Source: JAAGZL01 sp050291365 (GTDB taxonomy: Bacteria > Pseudomonadota > Gammaproteobacteria > Chromatiales > Chromatiaceae). Taken from it: DNA of 64,000 nucleotides. The first letter of the stretch is position 1; every line of letters starts with the position of its first letter. Position numbers and translations under genes: made by a program. This document shows positions 27,439-36,865 of this stretch, piece after piece. The stretch covers positions 1-64,000 of the forward strand of contig JBNKJS010000029.1 of NCBI GenBank assembly GCA_050291365.1, written 5' to 3'. Below the pieces are notes generated by a model. The model did no database searches, was not told the DNA's origin, and saw nothing but the letters and a program-made list of their open reading frames with translations.

Positions 27439-28226
27439 TATCTATTAACCTCAACCTTGGCCTGCTGCCACAGCTCTTCCATCTCATCTAGCCCCAGATC
27501 CTCCATTCGCTCTCCCTTTGACCTAAGCGCGGCCTCCATAGCCTTGTATCTTGTCTCAAAGCTCTGGTTTGCCTTGCGTAGGGCGCTCTCCGCATCAACC
27601 TTGGCATGCCTTGCCAGATTTACGCAGGAAAATAGCAGATCGCCAATCTCCGCCTCCAGACGCTCCTTGCTGCCAGCTACGAAAATCTCCTCCTTTACCT
27701 CATCCAGCTCCTCTTTAATCTTGTCCATTGGCCCTTGGATATCCGGCCAATCGAAACCTACATCGGCTGCACGCTTTTGCAGTTTGATTGAACGAGTCAG
27801 GGCCGGCAGTGACTGAGCCACTCCATCTAGCTGCCCAATAACTTTTTCTTTATTATTCTTGACGTTACGCTCTTCTAACTTATACCTCTCCCAGGCCTGG
27901 CTCTGCTGATCAGATGTATCTATCTTCTCATCGGCGAATACGTGGGGGTGACGGCGAATCATCTTGGTGCATATAGACTCAACCACATCATCAAAACTGA
28001 ACAACGACTGCTCCTGGGCCATCTGGGTGTAAAACACCACCTGAAACAGCAGGTCTCCCAACTCATCTCTCAGCTCATCCATAGCGCCCCTCTGGATTGC
28101 ATCGGCCACCTCATAGGCCTCTTCTATAGTATGGCGGGCGATGCTGGCGAAGCTCTGCTCCCTATCCCAAGGACAACCTGCAACCGGGTCTCGCAACCGC
28201 TCCATTATCTCTATCAGCTTTTGCAT
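27438..28226 (-). CDS. mazG: Nucleoside triphosphate pyrophosphohydrolase MazG
   Basis: 262 aa, the two-domain MazG type. The first domain has CPWDREQSFASIARHTIEEA and ELGDLLFQVVFYTQMA with the metal-binding Glu/Asp pairs. The second repeats the pattern EEIFVAGSKERLEAEIGDLL. Hydrolyses (d)NTPs to NMP and pyrophosphate and lowers aberrant or alarmone-linked nucleotides in other bacteria. First gene of a pair with the NUDIX gene; divergent from the secreted protein gene at 28382. Confidence 0.95.
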   Translation of the reverse strand: MQKLIEIMERLRDPVAGCPWDREQSFASIARHTIEEAYEVADAIQRGAMDELRDELGDLLFQVVFYTQMAQEQSLFSFDDVVESICTKMIRRHPHVFADEKIDTSDQQSQAWERYKLEERNVKNNKEKVIGQLDGVAQSLPALTRSIKLQKRAADVGFDWPDIQGPMDKIKEELDEVKEEIFVAGSKERLEAEIGDLLFSCVNLARHAKVDAESALRKANQSFETRYKAMEAALRSKGERMEDLGLDEMEELWQQAKVEVNR

Positions 28227-28293
28227 CTACTCTCCAAACGGTATTTTCTCTAAGCCAGAAACCTTGATAATAACAAGAAAAAAATAAATCTGG

Positions 28294-28302
28294 TGGTATA
28301 AT
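28294..28302 (+). promoter_or_regulatory. Possible extended -10 promoter
   Basis: TGG followed by TATAAT is a full extended -10 motif about 80 nt before the ATG at 28382; no -35 is needed or seen. The leader holds a hairpin GCCCCA/TGGGGC (about 28330-28353). Confidence 0.4.
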
Positions 28303-28381
28303 GCCGCTTCGAAATTTCGTGGGCATATGGCCCCATCCCCACCAGATTGGGGCAGTTAAGAGATACAGGTATTTGTAAGTG

Positions 28382-29137
28382 ATGGCCAGAGTTACCCTCC
28401 TGATAACACTATTGATTATCCATGTAGGCAGTTCATTTGCGGCACAATTTGCCCGCACCAAGCCGGAGAAATACACCCTGGATGAGAAAGGGGCAACATT
28501 TGAGTTCTGTTACAACTGGAGTTGTAACAAGATGATGGATGTCCGCCTGGAAGCAAAACTTCTGGATAAACTTGCAGCCAAAATAGAAAAATGCGCCACC
28601 TCCGCCGAAATGGAGCTTATAGCTATAAGGAACGCAGTTCGAGATGCAGAGAACCAGATCCTACTAGACCATGAAATTCTGGTTAATGATGTAGCCGGCA
28701 ACAAATTGGATAAGCTGAAAGAGGGGGCTCTCGACTGCGTCGATAACTCAAGCAACACCAATTCCCTGCTGCATGTCATGGAAAAAAGAAAACCCTTCAA
28801 ATATTGGACAGTGGACAAACCATATGGCAGAGGTTTCTTCAGGCCTCATTGGACGGCCACCCTAAGGACAGAGGACAAAGATTTTATCGCCAAGTATCGG
28901 GATAAAACCCAGATAGGGGACAAGAACTACACCATCTGGACTATGGATACCTGGCTAACTACCTTTGCCTTCAACCCGTTCCTGTTTGAGATCAATGACT
29001 GGTTAGACGCGCTGGATCCATGGGGTAACAAGCTGTACCGCGAGCTGTATCATCAGAAGATTGATTGCTGGGGACCAGTAGCTCCCAGGACCAGAGATGA
29101 TAAGCCACCCGATGAATCTACCGTTTCTGACTCTTAA
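28382..29137 (+). CDS. Secreted protein of unknown function (251 aa)
   Basis: Not recognised. A signal peptide (MARVTLLITLLIIHVGSSFA) is followed by a mature part with FCYNWSCNKMMDV, a helical stretch to about residue 110, ALDCVDNSSNTN, and a C-terminal half rich in Trp and Tyr (KYWTVDKPYGRGFFRPHW, YTIWTMDTWL, HQKIDCWG). Four cysteines could form disulfides. The frame also opens with a GTG just before the ATG. The 3' end overlaps the convergent response-regulator gene by 4 nt. Confidence 0.75.
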   Translation: MARVTLLITLLIIHVGSSFAAQFARTKPEKYTLDEKGATFEFCYNWSCNKMMDVRLEAKLLDKLAAKIEKCATSAEMELIAIRNAVRDAENQILLDHEILVNDVAGNKLDKLKEGALDCVDNSSNTNSLLHVMEKRKPFKYWTVDKPYGRGFFRPHWTATLRTEDKDFIAKYRDKTQIGDKNYTIWTMDTWLTTFAFNPFLFEINDWLDALDPWGNKLYRELYHQKIDCWGPVAPRTRDDKPPDESTVSDS

Positions 29138-30273
29138 GAAACCTGATTTAGCAGTTGGCTGAAACCTAAGTTCAGCCTGCGGTCTGCCAGTTCCAGAACT
29201 GGCCGAATATCTGCGAGAAGTTGTTTGAGCTCCTGATTGCCAACCCCATCCGTGTTACCTGCCTGGATCTCTCTCATCAGCTCAATTGATGGATCCTCTG
29301 CAACCCAAACTGTCGGATGCTCTTCAACATTATTGCCCTGATCATCCAACTGCTCGCTGCTAATAACACAGTTTCCGCCAATCTCAACGGCTTTGCGCAG
29401 CGCCTCTTCTGCACTACTAATTAGTCCATGGGTACTTAGTACAGAACCCAGCTCAAACAGAGACATACCAACGCTTACACTCACTCCAAGGCGCTCTCCT
29501 GCATACTTCAGGACCATGTTATCTATATCCTTACTCACCCTTTCAACTGCCAAACGCCCACCTACCCGGTTAGTCAGTGGCAGTACCAGGCCAAATCTGG
29601 CCTGATCGATACGGGCAGCTAGGTCTTCGGTACGGATTATGTTTTTTATTCTTTTGCCAATTTGAAACAAGAGTTGGAAAAAAACCTTGTTGCCAAGTTT
29701 ATCTAGTAATTCCTGATATCCATCGACCTCAAACACTGCCAGAGTAAACTCGGTTTTATGCCGTGTGGCCAGGGTCAGATTGCGCTCCACATGTAGCTGA
29801 AAATAGTTTCTTCCTGCCAACCCGCTGATTGGATCAAGCTCTACATCCCGCTCAAGCCGCATTACCTGTTGCTGATAACTTACATATGCTGCAACCCGCC
29901 CACATAAAACTGACTCATCAAACGGTTTACGCACAAAGTCTGTTGCCCCCTCTGCCAGGAGTTGCCTCTTCAGCTCTTCAGTATCATCCTCACCCGAGAC
30001 CATTATGATCGGCAAATTAATCAGCCTAGGATTTCCATCCCCCCTTATGCTCTTTAAAAACTGATGCCCACCCATACCTGGCATCTGAAGATCGCAAAAC
30101 ACTAGACAGATATCGTCTTCCGCACGCAACAAGGCTAAAGCTGATTCAGCATCCTCAGCAGCATGTACCAAATACTTCTCTTCGAGCATCTTGCTGATAC
30201 TCCATCGCACCACCTTGGAGTCGTCCACCACCAATATCTGTGGCTTTGTTGGCTTTACAATCTCTGTTTCCAT
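29134..30273 (-). CDS. Response regulator with degenerate GGDEF domain
   Basis: 379 aa. Residues about 12-130 are a receiver with LVVDDSKVVRW, the phospho-accepting Asp in VFCDLQMPGMGG and a Lys in VRKPFD. The next part (about 145-300) folds like GGDEF: LDPISGLAGRNYFQLHVERN matches its start, but the active-site loop reads RIDQARFGL where GGDEF should be, so cyclase activity is unlikely. It may bind c-di-GMP or act as an output scaffold. The partner kinase is not adjacent. Confidence 0.85.
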   Translation of the reverse strand: METEIVKPTKPQILVVDDSKVVRWSISKMLEEKYLVHAAEDAESALALLRAEDDICLVFCDLQMPGMGGHQFLKSIRGDGNPRLINLPIIMVSGEDDTEELKRQLLAEGATDFVRKPFDESVLCGRVAAYVSYQQQVMRLERDVELDPISGLAGRNYFQLHVERNLTLATRHKTEFTLAVFEVDGYQELLDKLGNKVFFQLLFQIGKRIKNIIRTEDLAARIDQARFGLVLPLTNRVGGRLAVERVSKDIDNMVLKYAGERLGVSVSVGMSLFELGSVLSTHGLISSAEEALRKAVEIGGNCVISSEQLDDQGNNVEEHPTVWVAEDPSIELMREIQAGNTDGVGNQELKQLLADIRPVLELADRRLNLGFSQLLNQVS

Positions 30274-30410
30274 ACTGCGCTCCCCAATCGTTGCATAAGG
30301 GTAAATTTACACACTAGCCATAATATCTTAGTACTGCAAAAAGCAACCACCATAATCTTCTCACTAGACTATACTATTTGCAGAATTATCACGCATCAGA
30401 GAAATTACAT

Positions 30411-30623
30411 ATGAGCATCTGGAAGATATTTACTGCTGCACTCATTTTGTTTGTTCAGGCAGGATGTTCCAATGAAACTGACAACAAGGTCGGTAATAAA
30501 GAGAATAACGACCACATATGGAAGAGCCAAACCAAGGCCCTTGACCGGGCCAGAGAGGTGGAATCTGTCGTTATAGAATCGACAAAAAATAGGCAGAAGC
30601 TAATTGATCAACAATCTAAATAA
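30411..30623 (+). CDS. Small lipoprotein (70 aa)
   Basis: From ATG 30411: MSIWKIFTAALILFVQAGCS is a lipoprotein signal with lipobox QAGC, so the mature form is about 53 aa and anchored by Cys18. The mature part is charged (DNKVGNKENNDHIWKSQTKA) and helix-prone, without known family. Upstream frame to 30378 adds residues that would destroy the signal peptide. It lies between two c-di-GMP genes, but on the other strand. Confidence 0.7.
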   Translation: MSIWKIFTAALILFVQAGCSNETDNKVGNKENNDHIWKSQTKALDRAREVESVVIESTKNRQKLIDQQSK

Positions 30624-30632
30624 GCCTGCTTT

Positions 30633-33470
30633 CTAGGCATCGAACTTACGCTCTAACTCCTCTTTGGACATTGGCCGGTGAAAGAAAAAACCCTGTCCAG
30701 CACAATAGCCGTCACTCAATAGAAAATCTCTTTGGTCTTCAGTCTCAACACCTTCAGCAGTAACCTTTAGACCTAGACTGGAAGCGAGGCTGATAACTGC
30801 CCTGGTCAGCGCAAAATTACTTCCATCACCCGGTATATCTCTAATGAATGAGCGATCGATCTTCAACTTATCCACCGGAAGTTGCTTCAGCTTGGATAGA
30901 GACGAGTAACCCAATCCATAGTTATCTATAGCAATGCTTACACCACGCATCTTTAAACGTTGCAGCGCTGCAATTGCCTCTTTTGAGTGATTTATAAACG
31001 CCGACTCTTTGACCTCAAGCTCAAGATTAGAGGCAGGAAACCCTGTTACTTCCAGCAACTTCAATATCTTCTGTTCAAAGCAATCACTACTCAACTCGGC
31101 CTCTGAAACATTAATGGATAAACGCTCGTTATAACGCCCCTGATCGATCCAGAGCTTTCCTTGGGATAGCGCCTTATTCAGAACCCACTCACTCAATTTG
31201 GAAATCAGCCCCGTGTCTTCAGCCTGCGCTATAAAACGTCTGGGCCCTAGAGTTCCCATATCTGGATGCTCCCAACGCAACAGCACCTCCACTCCAACAA
31301 TTTTGCCACTACTGATCTCAACCTGTGGTTGAAAGTGCAGTACAAACTCATCACGCTCCAATGCTCTTTTCAGGCTGGTTTCCATTAATACTCTTTCAAA
31401 GGCTACCGTGGTCATATCATCTGTATAAAATGCATAGCCGTTGCTCCCGGCCTCCTTGGCCCGATACATTGCAATATCGGCATTCTGAATAAGACCATCT
31501 GGTGTATCAGTATCATCCGGATAGATGCTTATCCCTATACTGCTAGTAATAAAGTACTCATCCCCACGAAGTTCAAATGGCTCAGAAAATGCGTTGACTA
31601 TTTTTTCAGCAACCAATGCCGCATCTGCAGGCTCCTCTATACCCTCCACTAGAATGGTGAATTCATCACCTCCATTTCGCGCGACAGCATCATCTATACG
31701 CACAGTCCTGGCAAGCCTTTCGCCCACTGCCCTAAGCAGTTCATCACCAACAGCATGGCCATAACTATCATTAATGATCTTGAAGTTATCCAGATCTAGA
31801 AACAGAAGCGCAAGTTGTGCTTGTTTACGGTAAGCATGTTTTACCGCATGTTCCAAACGCGCGTTAAATAGCAGCCTATTGGGAAGATCGGTCAATGGAT
31901 CATGATGCGCAAGGTAATCTAAACGCTCCTGAGACTTTTTAATATTTGTTATGTCTGAAAAAATAGATATGTAATTGACTATCTCTCCATACGCATCCTT
32001 TACCGCATTCACTGCCACCAGAGCTGGCAACAATGAGTCATCTTTACGTTTAGTCCATATCTCGCCTTGCCACTCTCCAGTCTCGTTAACTGCCTCCCAC
32101 ATACTCTCGGAGAATGCCTCACCTTGTCTCCAGCACTTCCAAATAGTTGTGGTTTTGCCTATTAGTTCATCCTTGGTAAAACCCAGCATACCCTCTATAG
32201 CTTTGTTCAGTTTCAAAACACGCTTATTAGCATCAGTAATAATTATTCCTTCCGCCGTATGTTCGAACACCTCCCCGTACAGCCGCAGATCATCCAATCG
32301 TCTATGCAGTTCATGCTCGGTTTTTTGCAACTCCTCACGCGTTTCGACCAGATCAGATACATCACCTATCGCGCTCACAACACCAACAATATTTTCTTGT
32401 CCATCCAAGAGTGGCGCATAGTTTCCAGCTATATAGCTCACATCATCAAATTCGTTTTGTGACAGTTTGTCGCTAAATTTAACAACCTCTCCACTCATGC
32501 ATTTTTCAATCAAATCCATATGCCGCTCCAAAAACGTCCCGGGTAGTACATGATCTATGGTGCTGTTCTCTATCACTTCCAATGGCAAACCACATATCTC
32601 TTCAAAATGTTTATTTGCAGCCAGGTAATGGCCATTTATATCAAATGCCGCAATCCACGTAGGAGCCGTATCCAGAATTGAGCGCAGCAGATTCCGGCTA
32701 TCTAGCAAGGCAAATTCAGTTTGCTTCTGCTCAGTGATGTCCTGGATGGCGCCAAAGACCCTTATAAGCTTATTAGAGCCGTCGAATACTGGTTCGGAAA
32801 AAACGGAAACATAACGCACTTCTCCATCTAGCCTGACAATTCCAAATGAGATGTTATCCAGTTCACTGCCAGGCTCTGCTTCCAGCAGATCCCTTAAATA
32901 CTGTGCAACTGTGGCCCTATCCTCGGAACATATCCGCGAAAGGAAAAACTTGGTTGTTAGGTTGACCGACTGAGGATCAGCGCTAAATATCCTATATGTT
33001 TCACTTGACCACTCAATGGCTTTATTCGGGATTTTTATGCTCCAACTGCCAACATGGGCCAATGCCTGCGCCTTCGCCACCTCTACAGCCTTGGGAGCCA
33101 CCATATTCTGAAACTGTTTTGGTTTTGGTTTTTGTCTTGGTTTTTGTTTCAGTTTTTTTCTATTGGAATGATATTCCATGATTACAGACAGAAGCCTTGC
33201 TCCACTATTTATAATGTTGTCCTGATGCTCTGGCAACTCCTTTAACGATCCATGTTCACTCATAAGATATCCATAATGTTCGTATTTAGTCCGTAGTTGT
33301 ATATAGTCTGTTTCCGGTTTTTCCCCACTATTGTGGTAGCTTAAGGTAACGCCAAGGCCCATACCGTTCATTACATCTGTAAACAGCTCCACGGCATACT
33401 CTGTGTCCTCCACCTGCGACAGATGAACAGCAAGAAACAAAATTTTCTGAGCTAAATCAACACCCGGCAT
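30633..33470 (-). CDS. Cytosolic PAS-PAS-PAS-GGDEF-EAL protein
   Basis: 945 aa without membrane helices. An N-terminal unknown part (about 1-135) is followed by three PAS-like domains (starting near 145, 265 and 395), GGDEF (LTDLPNRLLFNARL to about 690, with intact NGGDEF) and EAL with EVLLRW in place of EALLRW. ESAFINHSK, DNYGLGYSSL and EGVETEDQ are the other EAL blocks. The Asp-Asp pair DDFG reads DNYG here, which may weaken phosphodiesterase activity. Likely a multi-input c-di-GMP enzyme. Confidence 0.9.
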   Translation of the reverse strand: MPGVDLAQKILFLAVHLSQVEDTEYAVELFTDVMNGMGLGVTLSYHNSGEKPETDYIQLRTKYEHYGYLMSEHGSLKELPEHQDNIINSGARLLSVIMEYHSNRKKLKQKPRQKPKPKQFQNMVAPKAVEVAKAQALAHVGSWSIKIPNKAIEWSSETYRIFSADPQSVNLTTKFFLSRICSEDRATVAQYLRDLLEAEPGSELDNISFGIVRLDGEVRYVSVFSEPVFDGSNKLIRVFGAIQDITEQKQTEFALLDSRNLLRSILDTAPTWIAAFDINGHYLAANKHFEEICGLPLEVIENSTIDHVLPGTFLERHMDLIEKCMSGEVVKFSDKLSQNEFDDVSYIAGNYAPLLDGQENIVGVVSAIGDVSDLVETREELQKTEHELHRRLDDLRLYGEVFEHTAEGIIITDANKRVLKLNKAIEGMLGFTKDELIGKTTTIWKCWRQGEAFSESMWEAVNETGEWQGEIWTKRKDDSLLPALVAVNAVKDAYGEIVNYISIFSDITNIKKSQERLDYLAHHDPLTDLPNRLLFNARLEHAVKHAYRKQAQLALLFLDLDNFKIINDSYGHAVGDELLRAVGERLARTVRIDDAVARNGGDEFTILVEGIEEPADAALVAEKIVNAFSEPFELRGDEYFITSSIGISIYPDDTDTPDGLIQNADIAMYRAKEAGSNGYAFYTDDMTTVAFERVLMETSLKRALERDEFVLHFQPQVEISSGKIVGVEVLLRWEHPDMGTLGPRRFIAQAEDTGLISKLSEWVLNKALSQGKLWIDQGRYNERLSINVSEAELSSDCFEQKILKLLEVTGFPASNLELEVKESAFINHSKEAIAALQRLKMRGVSIAIDNYGLGYSSLSKLKQLPVDKLKIDRSFIRDIPGDGSNFALTRAVISLASSLGLKVTAEGVETEDQRDFLLSDGYCAGQGFFFHRPMSKEELERKFDA

Positions 33471-34059
33471 TCCAGCGTACTCTTATAATTATTTGCGCAT
33501 CCCTCACAACAACCTTCCATTTACATGATTTTTCTTAATTATCCAGTTCTTAAGCCCTGCAATATGCTACAGGCCTTCATCTTCAGGCTTTTTTAAATAT
33601 GTTTTCTGTATGCAATTAATCTATTCCTGCTCATATTATTCTGAAATAGAGCACAAGCGATGGGGTACAACCATACCTCTGTGATTGTTAGTGTTTATGT
33701 AGAAAATTAGTGGCACTCATTCGACAGGAAACCATCACGAGTAGCAGACCATCTCTCCTCCACAACAACGTCCACATGCTGCTTAATATATTCTTCCCGA
33801 GAATCATTAAATTACTTATTTATACTAAGCTAATTATATCTCGGCCGACACTTATAGCTCTATCCGATCTTGTAGTCAACGCACAATACAACTAAGTAAA
33901 CAGGTCAAATAAATAGCCAAAATAATAATATTCTGTAAAAACTTATAATTATGGCGCTTTGTTATTTTTATTTAATAAGTAAACGTTTTAACTAATAGGA
34001 AATAAACGCATACAACAAGGAGAGCAAGCAAAGATATCTGCTTACATAACTGTGGATAG
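33471..34059. other. AT-rich gene-free stretch
   Basis: 589 nt between two minus-strand genes. A 61-aa plus frame at 33710 shows no family and no ribosome site. A weak GCCT/AGGC hairpin followed by six Ts lies near 33568-33592 on the plus strand. The stretch holds the upstream region of the PAS-GGDEF-EAL gene and the end of the two-component operon; nothing else was recognised. Confidence 0.4.
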
Positions 34060-35538
34060 TTAACAAATAGGAAAGGAGACCACTACACGCAATCCTTGGC
34101 CGCTGGCCACATCGGTCAAAATCACATCTGCGCCATGCAGGTCGGCAATCTGCTTAACAATAGAGAGACCCAGACCGCTTCCCTGCGCCTCAACGCCTTC
34201 ACCACGTTGAAAACGTTGAAACAGATCCTCTCTTTCTGCTTCTGGTACTCCAGGCCCACTGTCCTCTACCAGCAAACAGATGGTGTCGGACTCCAGCAGC
34301 AGTTGAACCCGCACCACTCCTCCGGTCGGCGTGTAGCGTATCCCGTTATCCACCAGGTTTCGCACCAGAATGCTTAGGGTAGCCTCATCTCCCTGGATAT
34401 TTAATGGCATATCTGGACTATCCAGAGAGAGCTCGATCTGCTTGTCCAGGGCGCGTCCACCGATCATGGCTAGGACATCCGCTACCACTGCTCGTAGATC
34501 GAGCTGCTGGCTCAGAATTATCTCTCTTTGCATGGTATCAGCGCGAGCCAAGGTAAGCAGCTGTTCCAGCATATGCGTGGTGCGATCGACCCCGTTGACG
34601 ATATTATTCAGAAAACTGGCATTCTCCTCGTTATTATCATCAAGCTGTTTTACCTGCGCCTGGGTCTTGAGGGCTGCCAGGGGAGTGCGCAGTTCATGGG
34701 CGGCGTTTGCGGTAAAACGGCGCTCGTTTTCCATAGCTTTCTGCACCCGAAGGAACAGCCGGTTCAGGGAGTCAACGATGGGAATCACTTCACCAGGTAC
34801 ATTATCTGTGGGAATTGGCTGCAGGGAGCCTGGGGCCCGCTGCTCCACCGTCTCAGCCACCTGCTCCAACGGTCGCAGCCCTTTACCAATAGTTGCCCAG
34901 ATGATTAATCCCAGAATTGGCAGTGATAGAAACATGGGCCACAGGCTGTTAATCAGTATTGCCTTAACGGTTTCCTGACGAACAGCCATCCGTTCACCGA
35001 CATGCACCCGTAAAGTTGGATCCTGTATGCTTAGGCCAAACACACGCCACCCCTCCTCACCGTCGCCAAGGTTATCAAAACCCTCGTTGTCTAAATGAAA
35101 TGATGGGGCATTAGGAGAACGCAACATGGGCCTACCATCGTCGTAACTCACAAGAAAAGCGATTTTCGATTCGTACTTGTGTCCTGGACTGGTTTCACTA
35201 GATAGCAGGGTAAGGTAGTCATCCTGTTTATCAGGACCGGTCTCCTTCCCGTACTTTATTACCAACTGGGTCAGCAGTGGCGAACGCCACAGCGCCCTCT
35301 CTCCCAGCTCCGAAACCAGGCGCTGCAGGACCTCCCGTCTCTCCACCTCCTCATCCGCCTCATGGATAAGCAAGGTAGCCAGTACCCGTGCCTCCTGAGC
35401 CAGGGCAGCGTCATACACCTCTTCCACCTCAGACTGTGCAGCCCGGTACACAAACAGGATTACGACGCCCCAGAGTATGACAACCGCCGTGATCAGACCT
35501 AGCAGAAGTCGCTTGTGGATAGTACGGACAGTTGGCAT
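34060..35538 (-). CDS. Sensor histidine kinase, QseC/PmrB-like
   Basis: 492 aa. A transmembrane helix at about 11-33, a periplasmic part to about 190, a second helix near 195-215 (LINSLWPMFLSLPILGLIIW), then HAMP-like and HisKA (ANAAHELRTPLAAL with phospho-His) and HATPase boxes (RNLVDNGIRYTP, DSGPGVPEAE, GSGLGLSIVKQIA). Last gene of the seven-gene operon, 2 nt after its response regulator. In this subfamily ligands include metals, peptides or small lipids; the signal here is unknown, possibly the operon product. Confidence 0.92.
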   Translation of the reverse strand: MPTVRTIHKRLLLGLITAVVILWGVVILFVYRAAQSEVEEVYDAALAQEARVLATLLIHEADEEVERREVLQRLVSELGERALWRSPLLTQLVIKYGKETGPDKQDDYLTLLSSETSPGHKYESKIAFLVSYDDGRPMLRSPNAPSFHLDNEGFDNLGDGEEGWRVFGLSIQDPTLRVHVGERMAVRQETVKAILINSLWPMFLSLPILGLIIWATIGKGLRPLEQVAETVEQRAPGSLQPIPTDNVPGEVIPIVDSLNRLFLRVQKAMENERRFTANAAHELRTPLAALKTQAQVKQLDDNNEENASFLNNIVNGVDRTTHMLEQLLTLARADTMQREIILSQQLDLRAVVADVLAMIGGRALDKQIELSLDSPDMPLNIQGDEATLSILVRNLVDNGIRYTPTGGVVRVQLLLESDTICLLVEDSGPGVPEAEREDLFQRFQRGEGVEAQGSGLGLSIVKQIADLHGADVILTDVASGQGLRVVVSFPIC

Positions 35539-35540
35539 AG

Positions 35541-36212
35541 CTAGCTATCACCCTTCTGTTTATGGATGGTATAACCGACTCCACGCACCGTATGAATCAG
35601 CTCTTTACCCAGTTTTTTGCGCAGATGGTGAATATAGACCTCCATGGCGTTACTCTCTACCCCCTCCTCCCAGCCGTACAGCGCCTCCTCCAACTGTTCG
35701 CGCGAAAGAACTCGACCACAGTTGTTAAGCAACGCCTCCAGTACCGAAAACTCGTGGCTACCCAGAGAGACAACCTCATCATTCAGATATACGGTGCGTG
35801 CCGCAGGATCAACAGTAAGTTTTCCGTGCTGGATAACGGCAGCAGCACGCCCCTCGCGCCGACGGGTAATAGATCTTAACCTGGCAGCAACCTCCATCAG
35901 ATCAAACGGTTTGATCAAATAGTCATCCGCCCCCTGATCCAATCCGGTAATACGGTCTTCCACCGTATCCCGCGCGGTTAGTACCAGTACCGGTAGATCG
36001 TTGTTAGCCTCACGCAGCTTGCGCAACACCTCAAGACCATCCTGACGAGGCAGGCCAAGATCCAGGATCAGGGCATCCAGATGCTCGGTGGCCAACGCCT
36101 GTTCGGCGGCAACCCCATCACGCACCCAGTCCACTGTATAGCCAAGCTTCTGCAGCCCGGTGGAAAGCCCTTCTCCCAGTAGTTGATCATCTTCGGCTAA
36201 CAAAACTCGCAT
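35541..36212 (-). CDS. OmpR-family response regulator, QseB/PmrA-like
   Basis: 223 aa. Receiver with LLAEDDQLLGEGL, Asp51 in LILDLGLPRQDG, and YLIKPFD. The C-terminal winged helix (about 125-220) ends GKELIHTVRGVGYTIHK, typical of the QseB/PmrA branch whose members bind direct repeats of YTTAA half sites. Such a repeat lies at 40576-40592, upstream of this operon's first gene, so autoregulation is a fair inference. 2 nt from the TPR gene and 2 nt from the kinase gene. Confidence 0.93.
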   Translation of the reverse strand: MRVLLAEDDQLLGEGLSTGLQKLGYTVDWVRDGVAAEQALATEHLDALILDLGLPRQDGLEVLRKLREANNDLPVLVLTARDTVEDRITGLDQGADDYLIKPFDLMEVAARLRSITRRREGRAAAVIQHGKLTVDPAARTVYLNDEVVSLGSHEFSVLEALLNNCGRVLSREQLEEALYGWEEGVESNAMEVYIHHLRKKLGKELIHTVRGVGYTIHKQKGDS

Positions 36213-36214
36213 AG

Positions 36215-36865
36215 TTACTTGTGATGTTTCCTCGCTTCAGCTAGAGCCATCCGCACCTCTTCCTTACGACCGGCATCGGCAACAGGACGATTTGGACGAG
36301 GAGCAGCTGCCAACGCCCGCTCAAAGGCCTTGATCGCGCCAGCGTAGTCCTTTTGTCTCATCAGAAAATCGCCATAAAAATAGTTGGGATCTATACCGTT
36401 TGGATTCAGCTGCAGCGCCTTTGTCAGATAGATACGCGCCTTTTTATCACTTCCGAAAGCCAACGGCCATCCTGGGACTTGATAGTACAGACTGCCTAAA
36501 GAGGTGTACACCGATCCATTCAGTGCGTTTGCATCGATCTTTTTCGCCTGGAGTAGAAGTTCTTTAGCCTTGGTAACCAGATTCACCGCCTTGAATTGCG
36601 CAATGCCGCGCAGTTCACCTGCTGTACTAGCCAGGATGATAGCCTCCCATATCATTGGTTCCGCCTGGCCCGGATTGGCGCTGGTTATAGCACTGGCCTT
36701 TTGCGCCAACTTCTCAAAGGCATCTTTGCGTTGCGCCTTGGGCGTCTGGTAGTTGACCTGCGCCCACTCCTTACTCAGAGCCTCCACCTTAGGGCTCATC
36801 TGCGCCCACAAAGGAGTAGTGAAAATAAAACAAAGTAGAAACCTGGTCACTGTTCGAATATTCAT
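36215..36865 (-). CDS. Periplasmic TPR-repeat protein
   Basis: 216 aa with a signal peptide (MNIRTVTRFLLCFIFTTPLWA). The rest is helical; TPR-like units are visible at ALNGSVYTSLGSLYYQVPGW, YLTKALQLNPNGIDPNYFYG and DYAGAIKAFERALAAAPRPN. No enzyme motif. The start overlaps the end of the SDR gene by 4 nt (ATGA), showing tight coupling with the enzymes upstream. Possibly a scaffold or a product-handling partner; inference only. Confidence 0.82.
   Translation of the reverse strand: MNIRTVTRFLLCFIFTTPLWAQMSPKVEALSKEWAQVNYQTPKAQRKDAFEKLAQKASAITSANPGQAEPMIWEAIILASTAGELRGIAQFKAVNLVTKAKELLLQAKKIDANALNGSVYTSLGSLYYQVPGWPLAFGSDKKARIYLTKALQLNPNGIDPNYFYGDFLMRQKDYAGAIKAFERALAAAPRPNRPVADAGRKEEVRMALAEARKHHK

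Noticed and set aside
33710..33895. 61-aa plus-strand frame
   Set aside because: Unrecognised sequence in an AT-rich gap, no ribosome site and no family features; treated as chance.
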